DNA of 64,000 nt, from NCBI RefSeq assembly GCF_001605725.1, contig NZ_CP011530.1, positions 248,001-312,000 of the forward strand, in the 5' to 3' direction. This document shows positions 9,528-18,030 of the stretch, one piece after another; positions within the stretch are counted from its first letter, which is position 1, and every line of letters begins with the position of its first letter. This stretch comes from Mycobacteroides immunogenum (GTDB lineage: Bacteria; Actinomycetota; Actinomycetes; Mycobacteriales; Mycobacteriaceae). The notes under the pieces are model-generated. The model searched no databases. It saw only the letters and a program-made list of their open reading frames with translations, and had not been told where the DNA came from. The position numbers and the translations under genes are program-made.

Positions 9528-10004
9528 ATGACAAGCACCCTGAACGTCCCGACCCACCAGCCGCGCATCCGCATGGACAAGGTCTCACCCGAGGTCTACG
9601 AGGCCATGATGGCGCTGAGTATCGCTTCGGCCAAGGATGTCGAGCCCAGCCTGGCCGAGCTCATCAAGATCCGCGCATCGCAGCTCAATCACTGTGCGTT
9701 TTGCCTCGATATGCACACCCACGACGCCCGCAAGCAGGGCGAGACCGAGCAGCGCATCTACCTGCTGAACGCCTGGGCCGAGGCCGGCGATATCTACACC
9801 GAGCGGGAGAAGGCCGCGCTGGCCCTCACCGAGGAGGCCACCGTGCTTTCCGCAGGTGAGCACGTATCCGATGCGACCTACGCGCGGGCCGCCGCCGAAT
9901 TCACCGAGCGCGAGCTGGGACAGATCATCGGGATGATCCTGACGATCAACGCCTGGAATCGCATCGCTGTCACTACCCGCAACGCACCTCCGCGTCGTGC
10001 ATAG
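9528..10004 (+). CDS. Carboxymuconolactone decarboxylase/AhpD-like protein
   Basis: A 158-residue all-helical CMD-family protein. The segment NHCAFCLDMHTHDAR carries the CxxC and downstream His of the AhpD peroxidase-like active site, suggesting thiol-based redox activity in the cytoplasm. No decarboxylase partners are nearby. It starts at an ATG probably transcribed without a leader from TAGCGT at 9516 and is divergent from the MocR-type regulator, its likely controller. The exact reaction is not established. Confidence 0.82.
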   Translation: MTSTLNVPTHQPRIRMDKVSPEVYEAMMALSIASAKDVEPSLAELIKIRASQLNHCAFCLDMHTHDARKQGETEQRIYLLNAWAEAGDIYTEREKAALALTEEATVLSAGEHVSDATYARAAAEFTERELGQIIGMILTINAWNRIAVTTRNAPPRRA

Positions 10005-10112
10005 ATTTGCCACAATCTTCGCCGTCGGCGTGACAGAAGCGTGATCGTTTCGTAATCTGACCAGGTGATCTTGGCGAGATGGCGTGCGAAGGACGGTGAG
10101 AAGAGGCCCGCG

Positions 10113-10694
10113 ATGGCGCTCTCGCGCGTCGCGGGCCTCGCGCTGTCACTCGTTGCCGGTGCCGCCGTGATGGGCGTCGTGAGCGAAGTCGAGAAGCCCC
10201 ACGTTCAGTTGTCGATCAAGGCTCCGCAGAATGCGATCGCCCTCATCGCCGAGCTGCCACGGGCGCAGCGGGACCGCCGCTACATCTCGGGTGAGGCGCT
10301 GGCCATGGAGGCCAGGGCCAGAGCCGTCACGCCGTGCTCAACGGTGCTGGCGGGTGCGCGGCCTGCGGTGGCGCAGGCGGGAAACTTCCTGAAGGGGATG
10401 TTCGGGATCGGTGATATCGGTGGTGCCAACGGCCGCGGCGGCGGCGGTGATCATGGCCGCGGACTGGCCCTGGACTTCATGACGAGCTCGTATTCGACCG
10501 GTACCGCACTCGCGAATTTCGTTCTGGCCAACCGTGATCGGTTGGGTGTCACCTACGTGATCTGGCAGCAGCGATACAACGACGGCAACGGCTGGTCGAT
10601 GATGGAGAACCGCGGCAGCCCGACCGCCAACCACATGGATCACGTGCACGTGTCCTTCCGTGCCGACGCGAAGCCTCCCGCCGTCAACTGCTGA
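10113..10694 (+). CDS. Secreted or membrane-anchored M15-like protein
   Basis: The protein begins with a hydrophobic segment (about residues 3-25) acting as a signal or anchor, and its C-terminal half resembles the zinc peptidase M15/ARB_07466 domain: GGDHGRGLALDFM supplies His and Asp ligands and NHMDHVHVSF the distal His pair. This suggests an extracytoplasmic peptidoglycan-related hydrolase. I chose the ATG at 10113 because AGAAGAGG precedes it; a GTG at 10065 in the same frame would add 16 residues but has no ribosome site. Substrate and activity are untested. Confidence 0.68.
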   Translation: MALSRVAGLALSLVAGAAVMGVVSEVEKPHVQLSIKAPQNAIALIAELPRAQRDRRYISGEALAMEARARAVTPCSTVLAGARPAVAQAGNFLKGMFGIGDIGGANGRGGGGDHGRGLALDFMTSSYSTGTALANFVLANRDRLGVTYVIWQQRYNDGNGWSMMENRGSPTANHMDHVHVSFRADAKPPAVNC

Positions 10695-10726
10695 CGGATC
10701 ACCGCCAGCCGCGGGCGAAGCGGGAT

Positions 10727-12232
10727 ATGTTGGGCTGCATGGGTTTCTTGCCGTCACGCAATTCTTTGAGGGGTCTGCGCCAGATTGGCGATGGGCTGGG
10801 CACACTGGACCGCGAGGTCTTCGAGGCCATCGCGGAGTCGCCGAGCCCGCTGCTGGATGCCGTCATGCCGCGGCTCACTCGCGCCGCCGACCACTCCAAG
10901 CTCTGGATCGGTATCGGGGCCGGACTGGTGATGTTCGGCAGGCCGGCCGCTCAGCGCGGCGCCGGCCGCGGGCTGGTGACCTTGGCGGTGACGAGCGCCG
11001 TCACCAACCAGGTGGCCAAGCGGCTGCGCCGGCGAGAGCGGCCGAACTATCTGTCGGTGCCGCTGATGCGGCGCAGCAGGCGGGTCCCCACGTCGTCGTC
11101 ACTGCCCTCGGGGCATTCGGCGAGTGCGGCGGCCTTCGCGGTGGGGGTGGGCCTGGAAAGTCCGCCGCTGGGTCTGGGGCTCTCGCTGCTGGCGGGCCTG
11201 GTAGGGCTGTCGCGGGTGGCCACCGGGGTGCACTATCCCGGTGATGTGTTCGCCGGGTTCGGAATCGGGGCGGGGCTGGCGGTACTGGGGGCGCGGGTGG
11301 TGCCGCCGATCGTGACGACGGCTGTTTCCGCGGGAGACCCGCTGCGGGTGGATACCGCCCCGCGGCCCGAGGGTGAGGGCGTGGTGCTGGTGGTCAACCC
11401 GGCGTCCGGGGATGGCACCGGTCAGCGGATTCTGGATCAGGTGCGCAAGGCGTTGCCCCGCACCGAAATTGTTGAGCTACACAAGGACGATGATGTCGTC
11501 GAGGTGATGCGCACGGCGGCGGGCCGGGCCGAAGTGCTGGCGGTCGGTGGCGGTGACGGCACCGTGGCATGCGCCGCCGGTGTTGCGGCAGAAACCGATA
11601 CGCCATTGGCGGTCTTTCCCGGCGGCACCTTCAATCATTTCGCCAAGGACATCGGCTGTGACAGTGTCGCCAAAACTGTCGATGCGATCCGCCGGGGAAG
11701 TGTCAGCCGAGTCGACTTGGTCTACCTGAATGAGGACCAGGTGGTGATCAATACCGCGAGCATCGGTTCATACCCCAAATTCGTCCAGGTCCGTGAGAAG
11801 CTTGAGCGGCGCATAGGTAAACCGCTGGCCGCTGTCTACGCCATGCTGCACATGCTGCGGCGCGACCATCCGGTGCGTATCCGATTCGATAACAAGACCA
11901 TTCAGACTTCGCTGTTCTTCCTGGGTAATTCGCTATATCTGCCTTCGGGTTTCGCGCCATCTCTGCGCGGCCGCATGGATGACGGCTTGATCGATGTGCG
12001 AATCCTGGAGACCGGTCGCAGGTTCAGTGGCGTGCGGATTCTTACCGCGCTGGTGCTGGGGCGGCTGCAACGCAGCCCGCTCTACCACGAGCTACAGGTG
12101 CCCGAATTCTCCTTCACCGCGGTGGACGGTCCCACGGTGCTCGCTCGTGACGGTGAGGCCGGCGACAAATACGCGCAAGCCCACTTCAAGGTGCGTTATC
12201 GGGCACTGGCGGTGTTTCGCCCGCTGCCCTGA
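10727..12232 (+). CDS. PAP2 phosphatase-diacylglycerol kinase fusion
   Basis: A 501-residue fusion of two lipid-active domains. The N-terminal PAP2 domain (about 60-200) has the three phosphatase motifs: KRLRRRERP, PSGHSAS and SRVATGVHYPGD. The C-terminal lipid kinase domain (about 220-501) has VVNPASG, the nucleotide motif GGGDGT and PGGTFNHFAKD. The pairing could interconvert phosphatidate and diacylglycerol or act on an isoprenoid or sphingoid lipid at the membrane; the sequence does not decide. A second ATG at 10739 is possible. Its 3' end overlaps the convergent PAP2 gene by 47 bp. Confidence 0.85.
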   Translation: MLGCMGFLPSRNSLRGLRQIGDGLGTLDREVFEAIAESPSPLLDAVMPRLTRAADHSKLWIGIGAGLVMFGRPAAQRGAGRGLVTLAVTSAVTNQVAKRLRRRERPNYLSVPLMRRSRRVPTSSSLPSGHSASAAAFAVGVGLESPPLGLGLSLLAGLVGLSRVATGVHYPGDVFAGFGIGAGLAVLGARVVPPIVTTAVSAGDPLRVDTAPRPEGEGVVLVVNPASGDGTGQRILDQVRKALPRTEIVELHKDDDVVEVMRTAAGRAEVLAVGGGDGTVACAAGVAAETDTPLAVFPGGTFNHFAKDIGCDSVAKTVDAIRRGSVSRVDLVYLNEDQVVINTASIGSYPKFVQVREKLERRIGKPLAAVYAMLHMLRRDHPVRIRFDNKTIQTSLFFLGNSLYLPSGFAPSLRGRMDDGLIDVRILETGRRFSGVRILTALVLGRLQRSPLYHELQVPEFSFTAVDGPTVLARDGEAGDKYAQAHFKVRYRALAVFRPLP

Positions 12233-12872
12233 TGGGTGGCAGCGCCAGCAGGCATCCGACGAAGTATGCGTAGCCAAGCACCCAACCCGCCAGCACATCG
12301 GAAGGGTGATGGACGTTGAGCACGACCCGGCCCACCCCTATCGCGACAATCAGTGCGGCACCGAGCGCCCAGAGCCAGGGCCGCAGCGCGGCATCGGCTT
12401 TCGGTAACGCCAAGGCCAGGAGCGCCAGCACGCAGACGACGATCCCCATGGCATGTCCTGATGGAAAGGACGACGAATACGCACTCACCAGTGCGGTTGC
12501 CGGACGGGGCCGATGCACCAGCGCCTTGGCCAGTTCGTTGATCAATCCGCTGAGTTCCACGGTCAGCACCAGAAACATGGCCGGGCGCAGTTGGCGCCGC
12601 CACAGCAGCACGACCACGAGCACCCCCACCGCGAGGCGGAAGGCGTTGGGGCCCAAGATTGTGCAGAACCAATCCCAGGCACCGACCCAGCCGGGATGGG
12701 CGGCGCCGTAACCGTGCGCACGGCTCAGCGCAGCGTCGTCGAGACGAGTCAACCACGCCCACTGCCGCACATAGCCGATCCACAACAGTGCATAGACGGT
12801 GAGGGCGCAACCGGCAGAGGCCGCCAGCCAACGGCGTCCCCGATGTGTGACATCAGGCATGACTAAACCCAA
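12186..12872 (-). CDS. PAP2-family membrane phosphatase
   Basis: A 228-residue polytopic protein of about six helices with the lipid phosphatase signature: KALVHRPRP, SFPSGHAMG and GVGRVVLNVHHPSDVLAG. Such enzymes dephosphorylate lipid phosphates or polyprenyl pyrophosphates on the outer face of the membrane. It lies directly downstream of wzm (overlapping its end if the first ATG is used; an ATG at 12860 would leave a gap of 2 bp), so it may belong to the galactan/lipid-linked operon and recycle a lipid carrier. That role is inferred from position only. Confidence 0.82.
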   Translation of the reverse strand: MGLVMPDVTHRGRRWLAASAGCALTVYALLWIGYVRQWAWLTRLDDAALSRAHGYGAAHPGWVGAWDWFCTILGPNAFRLAVGVLVVVLLWRRQLRPAMFLVLTVELSGLINELAKALVHRPRPATALVSAYSSSFPSGHAMGIVVCVLALLALALPKADAALRPWLWALGAALIVAIGVGRVVLNVHHPSDVLAGWVLGYAYFVGCLLALPPIRAAGETPPVPDNAP

Positions 12873-13696
12873 TACGGAACCCGGGCGCGGTACTGGCGCA
12901 TCACCACGATCGCGACGACCCAGCCAACCACCGTGATCGCCAGCGCGATGATCCAGTGGTGCAGCTGTTGGTCCAGGCCCAGCAGCGGGTCACGGATGAT
13001 GGCCAAGAAGTGCACGAACGGATTGAGCTGCACCACGGCGGCCAATTTTCCGGCCCGCTCATTGAGCATGCGCTCGTTCCAGATGATCGGCGTCATGAAG
13101 AACAGCAGCTGCACCAGGCTGCCCAGCAGTGGTGAGATATCCCGATAGCGGGTGGCCAGCACGCCGAATACCAGGGAAACCCATACACAATTCAGCGTGA
13201 TCAACACCAGTGCGGGGATGAAGCTGAGATCGGTGATGTGCCAGTGCGGTGTGTATACCGCGACCACGATCACAAAGATGATGATGTTGTGCGCGAACAA
13301 CAACAGCTGCCGCCACACCAGCCGATACACATGCACGCTCAGAGGCGTCGGCAGCTGTTTGATCAGGCCCTCGTTCGCGACGAAGACGTCAGAGCCCTCA
13401 AGAATGGCGGCGTTGAACAGGTTCCAGACGATCAAACCGATGGTCACATAGGGCAGGTGCTCGGCCAGCGGCAGTTTGAACAGCTGCGAGTACAAGATGC
13501 CCATCGCCAGCGCCGTGGATCCGGTGGCGATGGTGATCCAGAAAGGTCCCAGTACCGAGCGCCGGTAGCGCTGCTTGATGTCCTGCCAGCCCAGCTGCAG
13601 CCACAGCTGCCGGTGTTCGAAACCTTCCGACAGGTCACGCCATGCGCGCTTGAAAGTGCGGGAGTCCGAAGACAATTCCAGTAGTTCGTTGGTCAT
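12863..13696 (-). CDS. wzm: Galactan ABC exporter permease Wzm
   Basis: ABC-2 type permease of 277 residues with six predicted helices and the family block NPFVHFLAIIRDPLLG near the C-terminus. With Wzt it is expected to flip the lipid-linked galactan precursor across the inner membrane (Rv3783/RfbD in M. tuberculosis). The ATG at 13696 is favoured over a GTG two codons upstream because AGGAG lies eight bases before it. It follows glfT1 by 2 bp and wzt lies beyond, so the exporter and the galactosyltransferase are co-transcribed. Confidence 0.9.
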   Translation of the reverse strand: MTNELLELSSDSRTFKRAWRDLSEGFEHRQLWLQLGWQDIKQRYRRSVLGPFWITIATGSTALAMGILYSQLFKLPLAEHLPYVTIGLIVWNLFNAAILEGSDVFVANEGLIKQLPTPLSVHVYRLVWRQLLLFAHNIIIFVIVVAVYTPHWHITDLSFIPALVLITLNCVWVSLVFGVLATRYRDISPLLGSLVQLLFFMTPIIWNERMLNERAGKLAAVVQLNPFVHFLAIIRDPLLGLDQQLHHWIIALAITVVGWVVAIVVMRQYRARVPYWV

Positions 13697-13698
13697 TC

Positions 13699-14625
13699 TC
13701 ACTTCTCCTGTACGGAAGGAGTCGGATTGCCCGGCCTGCCGAACTGCTCGCGGCGGCCCAAGCGGCGCAGCGCGATCCAGTCACGCAGCCCGGCCGGGTC
13801 GCGCCGGGTGATCAAGAAGTACCACCCGAAACGCACCCATTCCTGGAGCAGCAACTTACGCATGCCGGGCTGCGACATCAGATAGCCGCGGTTGCGGTAG
13901 GTGAAGTACCGCTTGGTGGCATCATCGGGATACTGAGTGTGCATGCGCCCGCCCAGAATGGGTTTGAACTCCGCGGCGCCGTTGGGGTGCAGGTATGTCG
14001 CGTCGAGGCAGGTGCCGAATGGCAGGCCCGAGCGCACCAGTCGCCGGTGCACGTCCACCTCGTCGCCGCGAACGAACAGGCGCAGATCGGGAACACCCAC
14101 AGCCTCCAGGGTTTCCGCCCGGAACAGCGCGCCGTTGAACAGTGAGGCAATGCCCGGCAGTAGGTCCTGGCCGGCCTCGGTGCGCAGTTCCTCTGCCCTG
14201 CGGCGCCACACCAGCCCGCGCCGCAAGGGGAACGCCAACCGACCGGGATCGTCGATATCGCACACCATGGGCGATACCTCCGCGAGGCGATGCTTGTGGG
14301 CGCAAGCCAGCAGTGTTTCCAAGACATCGGTGCCGCCGGGCCGGCCGTCGTCGTCGGCAAGCCAGACCCAGTCGGCGCCCAGGGTGAGTGCGTGCAGCAT
14401 GCCGAGCGCGAATCCGCCTGCGCCGCCCAGGTTTCGGGTGGATCCCAAGTATGTGGCGGCGACCGGCTGCCCCTCGACGAGTGCCTTGACGGCGGGGTCG
14501 TTGTCGTTGTCCACTACGACAAGATGGTCCGGGGCGACGGTCTGCGCCGTCACGATCCGCAGGGATTGCGCCAGCTCCGCCGCACGCCGGTAGGTGACGA
14601 CGACGGCGACGACCTTGTCAGGCAT
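13699..14625 (-). CDS. glfT1: Galactofuranosyltransferase GlfT1
   Basis: GT2-family cytoplasmic glycosyltransferase that adds the first galactofuranose residues to the decaprenyl-linked GlcNAc-rhamnose primer of arabinogalactan. The 308-residue protein has the GT-A nucleotide-sugar fold with VVVTYRR at the start, the metal-binding WLADDDG motif near residue 100 and the downstream FVRGDEVDVHRR block. The ATG at 14625 overlaps the wzt stop by 8 bp, which indicates translational coupling, and gives the length of the M. tuberculosis protein (Rv3782). A longer frame starting at 14673 would overlap wzt further. Confidence 0.9.
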   Translation of the reverse strand: MPDKVVAVVVTYRRAAELAQSLRIVTAQTVAPDHLVVVDNDNDPAVKALVEGQPVAATYLGSTRNLGGAGGFALGMLHALTLGADWVWLADDDGRPGGTDVLETLLACAHKHRLAEVSPMVCDIDDPGRLAFPLRRGLVWRRRAEELRTEAGQDLLPGIASLFNGALFRAETLEAVGVPDLRLFVRGDEVDVHRRLVRSGLPFGTCLDATYLHPNGAAEFKPILGGRMHTQYPDDATKRYFTYRNRGYLMSQPGMRKLLLQEWVRFGWYFLITRRDPAGLRDWIALRRLGRREQFGRPGNPTPSVQEK

Positions 14626-15409
14626 GCCGGTCGTCTTCGGCCAGGATCTGGGCCACGTGATCGCCGGCCTCATTGCCTTCGTAGGCGCGGACCACGTCCT
14701 CGATGCCGCCGCTCATCTTGACGGTGCCATGGTCGATCCACATCGCCGTGTTGCACAGCCGGGCCAGGAATTCATTGGAGTGGCTGGCGAAGACGAGCAT
14801 GCCGGAGCGTTCTACCAACTGCTGCAACCGGATTCGTGCCTTCTTCATGAACTCGGCGTCGACGGCGCCGATGCCCTCGTCGAGTAGCAGGATCTCGGGG
14901 TCGATGCTGGTGACCACCCCCATGGCCAGACGTACGCGCATTCCGGTCGAATATGTGCGCAGGGGCATGGAGAGGTACTCGCCCAGCTCGGTGAAGTCGG
15001 CGATCTCATCAACCTTCGCCTGCATCTGCTTGCGGGTCTGCCCCAGGAACATGCCGCGGATGATGATGTTCTCGTACCCGGAGATTTCCGGGTCCATGCC
15101 CACGCCCAGGTCGAATACGGGCGCGACCCGGCCCTTGATGGAGGCGCTCCCCCGTGTGGGCTCATAGATTCCTGAAAGTAGCCGCAGCAGAGTCGATTTG
15201 CCCGCGCCGTTGTGGCCCACGAGCCCGACCCGGTCGCCCTCCTTGAGGGACAGCGTGATGTCACGAAGGGCTTCGATGACCACCACATTGGACTCGTTGC
15301 GCCCGATGGCGCCGCCGGCTTTGCCGAGGAAAGCCTTCTTGAGCGAGCGTGACTTGGCGTCGAATATCGGGAATTCCACCCACGCCTCGTGGGTCTGGAT
15401 ACTGACCAT
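14618..15409 (-). CDS. wzt: Galactan ABC exporter ATPase Wzt
   Basis: ATP-binding subunit (263 residues) of the galactan exporter, partner of Wzm (Rv3781/RfbE type). It shows Walker A GHNGAGKS, the ABC signature YSTGMRVRL, Walker B EILLLDEG and the switch His in FASHSN. It lacks the C-terminal carbohydrate-binding domain of some O-antigen Wzt proteins, consistent with the short mycobacterial form. It follows bpa by 11 bp and overlaps glfT1 by 8 bp. Confidence 0.92.
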   Translation of the reverse strand: MVSIQTHEAWVEFPIFDAKSRSLKKAFLGKAGGAIGRNESNVVVIEALRDITLSLKEGDRVGLVGHNGAGKSTLLRLLSGIYEPTRGSASIKGRVAPVFDLGVGMDPEISGYENIIIRGMFLGQTRKQMQAKVDEIADFTELGEYLSMPLRTYSTGMRVRLAMGVVTSIDPEILLLDEGIGAVDAEFMKKARIRLQQLVERSGMLVFASHSNEFLARLCNTAMWIDHGTVKMSGGIEDVVRAYEGNEAGDHVAQILAEDDRHA

Positions 15410-15420
15410 CGTCGCGCGGC

Positions 15421-15936
15421 CTACAGGTACTGGCCGGTGCCGCTGCCGCCGCCCTGCGCGGGTACCGAAAGGCCCGGAGGCAGCGCCCCCGTACGCATCT
15501 GCTGAAGCTGCGCGCGCGCCGCCATCTGCTGGGCGAAGAGCGCGGTCTGGATGCCGTGGAACAGCCCCTCTAGCCAGCCCACCAGCTGCGCCTGTGCGAT
15601 GCGCAGCTCGGCATCGGAGGGAATGGTGTCCTCGTTGAACGGCAACGCCAGGCGCTCCAGCTCCTCGCGCAGCTCGGGGGCCAGCCCCTCTTCGAGTTCG
15701 CGGATGGAGGTGGCGTGGATCTCGCGCAGCCGGGAGCGGCTGGCGTCATCGAGCGGAGCCGCGCGCACTTCCTCCAGCAGCTGCTTGATCATCGTGCCGA
15801 TGCGCATCACCTTGGCGGGCTGTTCGACGAGATCGGTGACCGACAGGTCATCATCGGCGGCGCTGTCCGCGTCGCGTTCCTGTGCGCCCAGGATGATCAC
15901 CTGGTCGTCGTCCTCGTCATGACCTGGATGGGTCAT
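15421..15936 (-). CDS. bpa: Bacterial proteasome activator Bpa (PafE)
   Basis: ATP-independent ring activator that opens the gate of the 20S proteasome and feeds it unfolded proteins. The 171-residue product is acidic at the N-terminus, helical in the middle, and ends in GQYL, the C-terminal motif that docks into the proteasome alpha ring. Length and position next to wzt match Rv3780. Its ATG overlaps the stop of the upstream membrane protein gene (ATGA), so the two are coupled. Why a proteasome activator lies among galactan export genes is not apparent from sequence. Confidence 0.9.
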   Translation of the reverse strand: MTHPGHDEDDDQVIILGAQERDADSAADDDLSVTDLVEQPAKVMRIGTMIKQLLEEVRAAPLDDASRSRLREIHATSIRELEEGLAPELREELERLALPFNEDTIPSDAELRIAQAQLVGWLEGLFHGIQTALFAQQMAARAQLQQMRTGALPPGLSVPAQGGGSGTGQYL

Positions 15937-17921
15937 TTGTCACCTTCCGCATCTGGTTTTCGGTCGCCAACCCATTCGTAGATCTGGGCGGCGCCGTTGT
16001 CGTACAGCTTTCTCCATGATCGGGATATGTCCAACGACCTTAGTCCGTCGGGAACTGTGAACCCCTGGACTACGGGAGTGCTGGTCATGACGTAGCGAAT
16101 GTTCAGCGCATGCACAGCTTCGGTCACGCGCCTGTCGGTATCGGCGTCGTCCGCGTAGGCCCAGAAGATGTAGCGGTGATAACCCGGCCCCTGCTGCTGC
16201 GGGAAGTCGTAGTGCGTCCACAGCGGGTGCAGGCCCGCGACCGCGTACATCCAGCCCGAGCCGTCCACGTTTCCGTCGCCGATGGTGGTGTTCTTGGCGC
16301 CGGGCAGGGTCGCCAGGTACGCGAAGGCGTCGAGTTTCTTGGGCCCGACCATCACCTGGTCGTATTTGGCGCCCACGAGGTACTTGTGCGGCAGGAAGTA
16401 GTGCCGGGCCGAGAAACCGCAGACCACCGCCAACACGACAGCGGTGGCCACCAGTGCCCAGCGCGCGTCGGCCCGCGCGGCGCGTGCCCTGCGCAGCCCG
16501 GCCAGCGCGGCGGCGGCCAGGGCGAATAGGCCGATCCCCGCGGCCGGCGCCAGTAGCAGGCAGACGATGGCGGACAAGCGACGCGGGTCGCTGTAGAAGG
16601 CGTCGGAGAAGAGCGCCACCGCGTGGCCGATGAATCCGCCAAAAGGTTTGGAGGAGTGGACAATCGCCACTACCAGCAGCAGCCAGACGGCAATCGGCCA
16701 GTACACACGTTTGACGATCAGCACCAGCGCGCCCAGCAGCGCCAGCCCCAGCAGTGCGGACTGCACGGGGTAGTCGGCAAGGTGGCGGGTGTGCTGGGTG
16801 AGGGCATCCAGCAAGGCACGCTTCTTGCCCCATGGCGTGGTGAATTGGTGCCCGGCGATGATCTCGGACAACAGCAGCAGCGTGCGCAGCTGCGGATAGA
16901 GCAGAAGCAGTGATCCCACGCCCGCGAGGGCCAGCGGTATGAAACCGCTTCCCAAGCGGCGCTTATCTTTTGGCTTCTCGCCGCGACGCCGGGACAGGGG
17001 GGCGAACAGCCACCAGGCGGCCACGAAGACAACGGCCACGATGGCGCCCGAGGTGTGTACCGAGGCGATACCCACGAACGCGAGGATGGCCACCGGAATG
17101 CGGCTGCGGTCGGCGACGACGCTGGTGATAGCGATCATCGCCGGACCCACCAGGGCGAAGGACATCAGGTTGGGGATGGCCGAGACGTAGAACTCGACAT
17201 AGGGCAGCGCGCTGAATGAGGCCGACAGCGCCGCCGCGGTGGCTGCGGAGCCGGCCTGGAAGGTGCGGGTGGTCCGGCCGCGTAGCAGCTGCCAGGCCAG
17301 TGCCGCGGCGCAGAGCGGGAAGAGCAGCGAGCCGGCGACGGAGTAGAGCGTGTAGCTCGTGGTGGGGGCGGCCCCGGTCAGCTGGCAGAGCACCGCGGCC
17401 AGCCCGTGGAAGGCCGACGGGTAGTACAGGGTGGCGTGTGTCTCCACATTGCGGAGGTCGCCCATGCGGGTCGACGATGCTTGCCCGGTATCGAGGATGT
17501 AGCGGATGGTGTTGCCGTGCCACATCGAGTCCCAGGTGCTGGGAATCGATTGCCAGTTGGTCAGTCCACGCAGGAATGCGTAGAAGATGAGAGCCGCCCC
17601 GAGCGCGACGCCGAACGTGACGGCGGCGAGCGCCGCACGATTTTGTGACGTTGATTGTGCAGCGTGGTTTTTTGGCCGCAGCCAGCGCCACAGCAGCCGT
17701 GCGATGACGATCGCGCCCAGCAGCGCAAACCCGGCGGAAAGTGAGTTCCACGGTATGCCAATTGAGCCGAAGGTGACGATACAGAGTCCAACTAGCCCGT
17801 AGGTCAATGCAGGTGCGGTGACGGCGGCCGAATGTGTTGGTAGCCCAAAGGCTCGGCCAATCAGCCAGCCTGGGATGAACAGCAACAGCAGTGCCGCAGC
17901 CACCCCGAAAGCAAACGACAT
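15933..17921 (-). CDS. Polytopic membrane transferase-like protein (Rv3779-like)
   Basis: A 662-residue membrane protein with about 12 helices and a C-terminal soluble domain, the layout of GT-C glycosyltransferases. The segment SIPSTWDSMWHGNTIRYI in the first large loop carries the acidic residue usual in GT-C active sites. Size and synteny (before bpa, after the divergent Rv3778c-like gene) match Rv3779, which has been implicated in polyprenyl-phospho-mannose synthesis; that assignment is known for the homologue and only inferred here. It starts the minus-strand operon that runs through bpa, wzt, glfT1 and wzm. Confidence 0.75.
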   Translation of the reverse strand: MSFAFGVAAALLLLFIPGWLIGRAFGLPTHSAAVTAPALTYGLVGLCIVTFGSIGIPWNSLSAGFALLGAIVIARLLWRWLRPKNHAAQSTSQNRAALAAVTFGVALGAALIFYAFLRGLTNWQSIPSTWDSMWHGNTIRYILDTGQASSTRMGDLRNVETHATLYYPSAFHGLAAVLCQLTGAAPTTSYTLYSVAGSLLFPLCAAALAWQLLRGRTTRTFQAGSAATAAALSASFSALPYVEFYVSAIPNLMSFALVGPAMIAITSVVADRSRIPVAILAFVGIASVHTSGAIVAVVFVAAWWLFAPLSRRRGEKPKDKRRLGSGFIPLALAGVGSLLLLYPQLRTLLLLSEIIAGHQFTTPWGKKRALLDALTQHTRHLADYPVQSALLGLALLGALVLIVKRVYWPIAVWLLLVVAIVHSSKPFGGFIGHAVALFSDAFYSDPRRLSAIVCLLLAPAAGIGLFALAAAALAGLRRARAARADARWALVATAVVLAVVCGFSARHYFLPHKYLVGAKYDQVMVGPKKLDAFAYLATLPGAKNTTIGDGNVDGSGWMYAVAGLHPLWTHYDFPQQQGPGYHRYIFWAYADDADTDRRVTEAVHALNIRYVMTSTPVVQGFTVPDGLRSLDISRSWRKLYDNGAAQIYEWVGDRKPDAEGDK

Positions 17922-18030
17922 TGTCCTAGTATGACTACACGAGACGGCGCGGTTAACCGTCGTCCGTCGGGGCGTCGTGCAACGACGGGTTCAGCGCCGT
18001 GACCTGTGATGAGCATCTAAGGTGTCTGGC

